DNA of 8,765 bases, taken from the NCBI GenBank assembly GCA_003353825.1, contig PIVW01000233.1:1-8765 (forward strand). Direction: 5' to 3'. Of the stretch, positions 7,152 through 8,765 are shown in pieces (the stretch's first letter is position 1; each line of letters starts with the position of its first letter). The translations under genes and the position numbers were made by a program. Below the pieces are notes generated by a model that worked only from the letters and a program-made list of their open reading frames with translations, did no database searches and had not been told where the DNA came from. Origin of the DNA: Chloroflexota bacterium. Lineage in GTDB: Bacteria > Chloroflexota > Anaerolineae > J102.

Positions 7152-8105
7152 TTATTTTTCATAGGGCACTCCAACAGCGGCCGGCGGATTCGATTTGCCA
7201 ATGAACCCTGCCAGCGCGATCAACGTCAGCAAGTAGGGTAACATGAGCAGGAACTCACTGGGGATATTGACGCCAGCGTTCTGCAACGAGATCTGGATAG
7301 CATCGGCAAAGCCGAAGAGCAGGCAAGCGCCAAACGCGCCCCAGGGATTCCACTTGCCGAAGATGACGGCGGCCAAAGCGATGAAACCTCGTCCGGCAGT
7401 CATGTTTTCGGTGAAAATGTTGAGTTGGCCTATGGAAAGGTAGGCGCCGGCCACACCGGCCAGCACGCCACTCAGGGCAACGCCCAAATAGCGTAACTTG
7501 AATACATCGATGCCAACCGTATCGGCCGCGTGCGGGTGCTCGCCAACGGAGCGCAATCGTAAACCCAAGGGTGTGCGAAAGAGCACGAACGCCGAGACAG
7601 GCACCGCAATCAAAGCTATCCACACAAAGGGCGGCTGATTGAAGAAGATATCACCCAGAATGGGAATGCTCGACAGGATGGGAATATTGGCGCTGCCTAA
7701 GTTGGGAACGGAAGGGGAGTTGCCGGAAGTATTGAAGATGAGCTGTAGAAGGAATCCGGTCAGACCCAGGGCGAGGATGTTGATGGCAACGCCGCTGACG
7801 ATCTGATCCGCTCGGTAGCGAATGGAGACCACGGCGTGGATCATCGAGATCAAGAATCCGGCGATGATGGCAGCCAGCACACCTAACCAGGCGCTGAGTG
7901 CGGGAGGCATGCCTGCCTTGGCAGCGTAGAAACTGACTACCACGGCGAAAAAGGCGCCGACCAGCATGATCCCTTCCAGGGCGATATTGACGATGCCTGC
8001 GCGTTCGGAGAAGATACCACCCAAGGCCGCCAGGATCAGAGGTGTTGCGGCACGTAGGGTCGCGGCAAATAAAGCCACGCTGAAAATCGATAGGAAAGTA
8101 TCCAC
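7152..8105 (-). CDS. Nucleoside-type ABC transporter permease (second subunit, NupQ/YufQ-like)
   Basis: A 317-residue inner-membrane permease of the BPD_transp_2 (branched-chain/sugar/nucleoside) superfamily. Seen: a hydrophobic N-terminus; the signature [15 protein letters not shown] at 34-48, typical of the BmpA-linked nucleoside importers; [10 protein letters not shown] at 100-109; a cytoplasmic loop [15 protein letters not shown] at 177-191 that likely contacts the ATPase; and several further membrane helices. I place the start at a GTG (8105-8103) that overlaps the stop of the upstream permease by one base (TAGTG), with AAGGAGG (8115-8121) 9 nt upstream. The longer in-frame version from 8177 adds a basic, non-hydrophobic 24-residue head read inside the upstream gene. 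The neighbours deoB and punA support nucleosides as substrate rather than simple sugars. The ATPase and substrate-binding lipoprotein are expected upstream, outside the window. Confidence 0.92.
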   Translation of the reverse strand: MDTFLSIFSVALFAATLRAATPLILAALGGIFSERAGIVNIALEGIMLVGAFFAVVVSFYAAKAGMPPALSAWLGVLAAIIAGFLISMIHAVVSIRYRADQIVSGVAINILALGLTGFLLQLIFNTSGNSPSVPNLGSANIPILSSIPILGDIFFNQPPFVWIALIAVPVSAFVLFRTPLGLRLRSVGEHPHAADTVGIDVFKLRYLGVALSGVLAGVAGAYLSIGQLNIFTENMTAGRGFIALAAVIFGKWNPWGAFGACLLFGFADAIQISLQNAGVNIPSEFLLMLPYLLTLIALAGFIGKSNPPAAVGVPYEK

Positions 8106-8765
8106 TATGCTTTTCCTCCTTCCAGTTGCGCACCCTCGGCGGCGGCCTGTGCCTTTGTACGTCTCTTTTCCAGCCACTCGGGTACTGCACGTACGATTTG
8201 GGGAGCAGCGACGAAGAAGATCACCAGGGCTTGAATGATGAGCACTGTATCTTGTGGCACGCCGGCCACGTTTTGCATGCCCCTTGCGCCCTGATTGAGG
8301 ACCGCAAAGAGGAATGCAGCGGCCACCACGCCAGGTGGGCTATTACCCCCTACCAATGCCACGGCGATGGCGGTAAAACCATATCCTGGCTCGAAGCCAT
8401 GCTGATATCTAAGGAATAAGCCACTGATAATCACGGCGCCGCCCAGACCGGCCAGTCCACCACTAATGACCATCGAGGTAAACATGGTGCGATTGGGTTT
8501 GATACCGGCGTACTCAGCAGCAAATCTATTGAGTCCAACACCTCTGACTTCGTATCCGACCGTCGTCTTCCATAGCAACCACCAGATCACAGCGGCGGAG
8601 ATAAGGGCGACGAGGATGCCGGCCGAGAGTCGAGAGGGGGGTAGGATTTTAGCCAGACGGGCGGTCTCCAACACTTTGGCAGTCTGAGGTATATCCAGGG
8701 CCGAAGCCTCTTTCATCGGACCCGTGACGATCCAACTGATAAAGAGGATGGCGATGAAGTTCAGC
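8105..8765 (-). CDS. Nucleoside-type ABC transporter permease (first subunit, NupP/YufP-like), 5'-partial
   Basis: The frame stays open to the window edge: the 16 residues before the first in-window ATG (LNFIAILFISWIVTGP) are a membrane helix typical of this family, so that ATG is internal. 219 residues are visible; family members are usually about 350-370, so about 140 N-terminal residues are missing. Seen, numbered from the first full codon: a membrane helix at about 46-66; the cytoplasmic coupling loop GVGLNRFAAEYAGI (75-88); SGGLAGLGGA (101-110); GYGFTAIAVALVGG (127-140); a last helix at about 171-188; then a hydrophilic tail rich in Lys, Arg, Ala and Glu. It pairs with the following permease as a heterodimeric channel, with a 1-nt gene overlap. 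The SD for the downstream gene is embedded in its last codons (LEGGK). Nucleoside specificity is inferred from deoB and punA downstream. Confidence 0.92.
   Translation of the reverse strand, partial: LNFIAILFISWIVTGPMKEASALDIPQTAKVLETARLAKILPPSRLSAGILVALISAAVIWWLLWKTTVGYEVRGVGLNRFAAEYAGIKPNRTMFTSMVISGGLAGLGGAVIISGLFLRYQHGFEPGYGFTAIAVALVGGNSPPGVVAAAFLFAVLNQGARGMQNVAGVPQDTVLIIQALVIFFVAAPQIVRAVPEWLEKRRTKAQAAAEGAQLEGGKA
8115..8121 (-). promoter_or_regulatory. Shine-Dalgarno (AAGGAGG) deciding the GTG start of the second permease
   Basis: The minus strand reads AAGGAGG, a full anti-16S match, 9 nt before the GTG at 8105. It is encoded inside the last codons of the upstream permease. This supports the overlapped GTG start over the earlier in-frame GTG at 8177. 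Confidence 0.8.

Noticed and set aside
8105..8177. Longer N-terminus of the second permease starting at 8177
   Set aside because: It would overlap the upstream gene by over 70 nt, adds a basic stretch unlike the family, and lacks the strong SD that precedes the GTG at 8105.

Overview
The window is a moderately GC-rich bacterial chromosome segment, densely coded, with two convergent gene sets. The aldehyde:ferredoxin oxidoreductase implies an anaerobic or facultative lifestyle. The nucleoside-salvage operon and the general style of the genes would fit a Chloroflexota (Anaerolineae-like) or similar environmental anaerobe. That placement is an impression from protein style, not a result: nothing here fixes the taxonomy.

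Left half (about 1-4272, + strand): a tungsten/molybdenum aldehyde:ferredoxin oxidoreductase of the AOR family (5' end cut by the window edge), then a class III PLP aminotransferase resembling AGXT2/omega-amino-acid transaminases, then an ornithine cyclodeaminase/mu-crystallin family NAD(P)-dependent enzyme. A plausible shared job is amino acid or amine catabolism: transamination gives a semialdehyde or oxoacid, AOR oxidises aldehydes to acids while reducing ferredoxin, and the third enzyme handles an imine or amino acid redox step. The substrate cannot be read from the sequence.

Centre (4273-4390): a short convergent intergenic gap holding an imperfect GC-rich palindrome (4306-4348) of the 'TGTCAnnGCGAGGG' REP-like type.

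Right half (about 4391-8765, - strand, read right to left): two nucleoside-type ABC permeases (the upstream one cut by the window edge), phosphopentomutase (deoB), trimeric purine nucleoside phosphorylase (punA) and a cytidylate kinase-like protein. The genes are tightly packed: a 1-nt overlap between the permeases, a 41-nt gap, a 4-nt ATGA overlap, then a 25-nt gap. Most have clear Shine-Dalgarno sequences. This reads as one nucleoside uptake and salvage operon: import, phosphorolysis to base plus (deoxy)ribose 1-phosphate, and isomerisation to the 5-phosphate. The kinase-like protein is the member with no assigned step.

I found no RNA gene, CRISPR array, transposase or clear defence or mobile system. 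The most promising leads are the AOR-aminotransferase-imine enzyme cassette and the kinase-like tail gene of the nucleoside operon. The window does not show a clearly new system.
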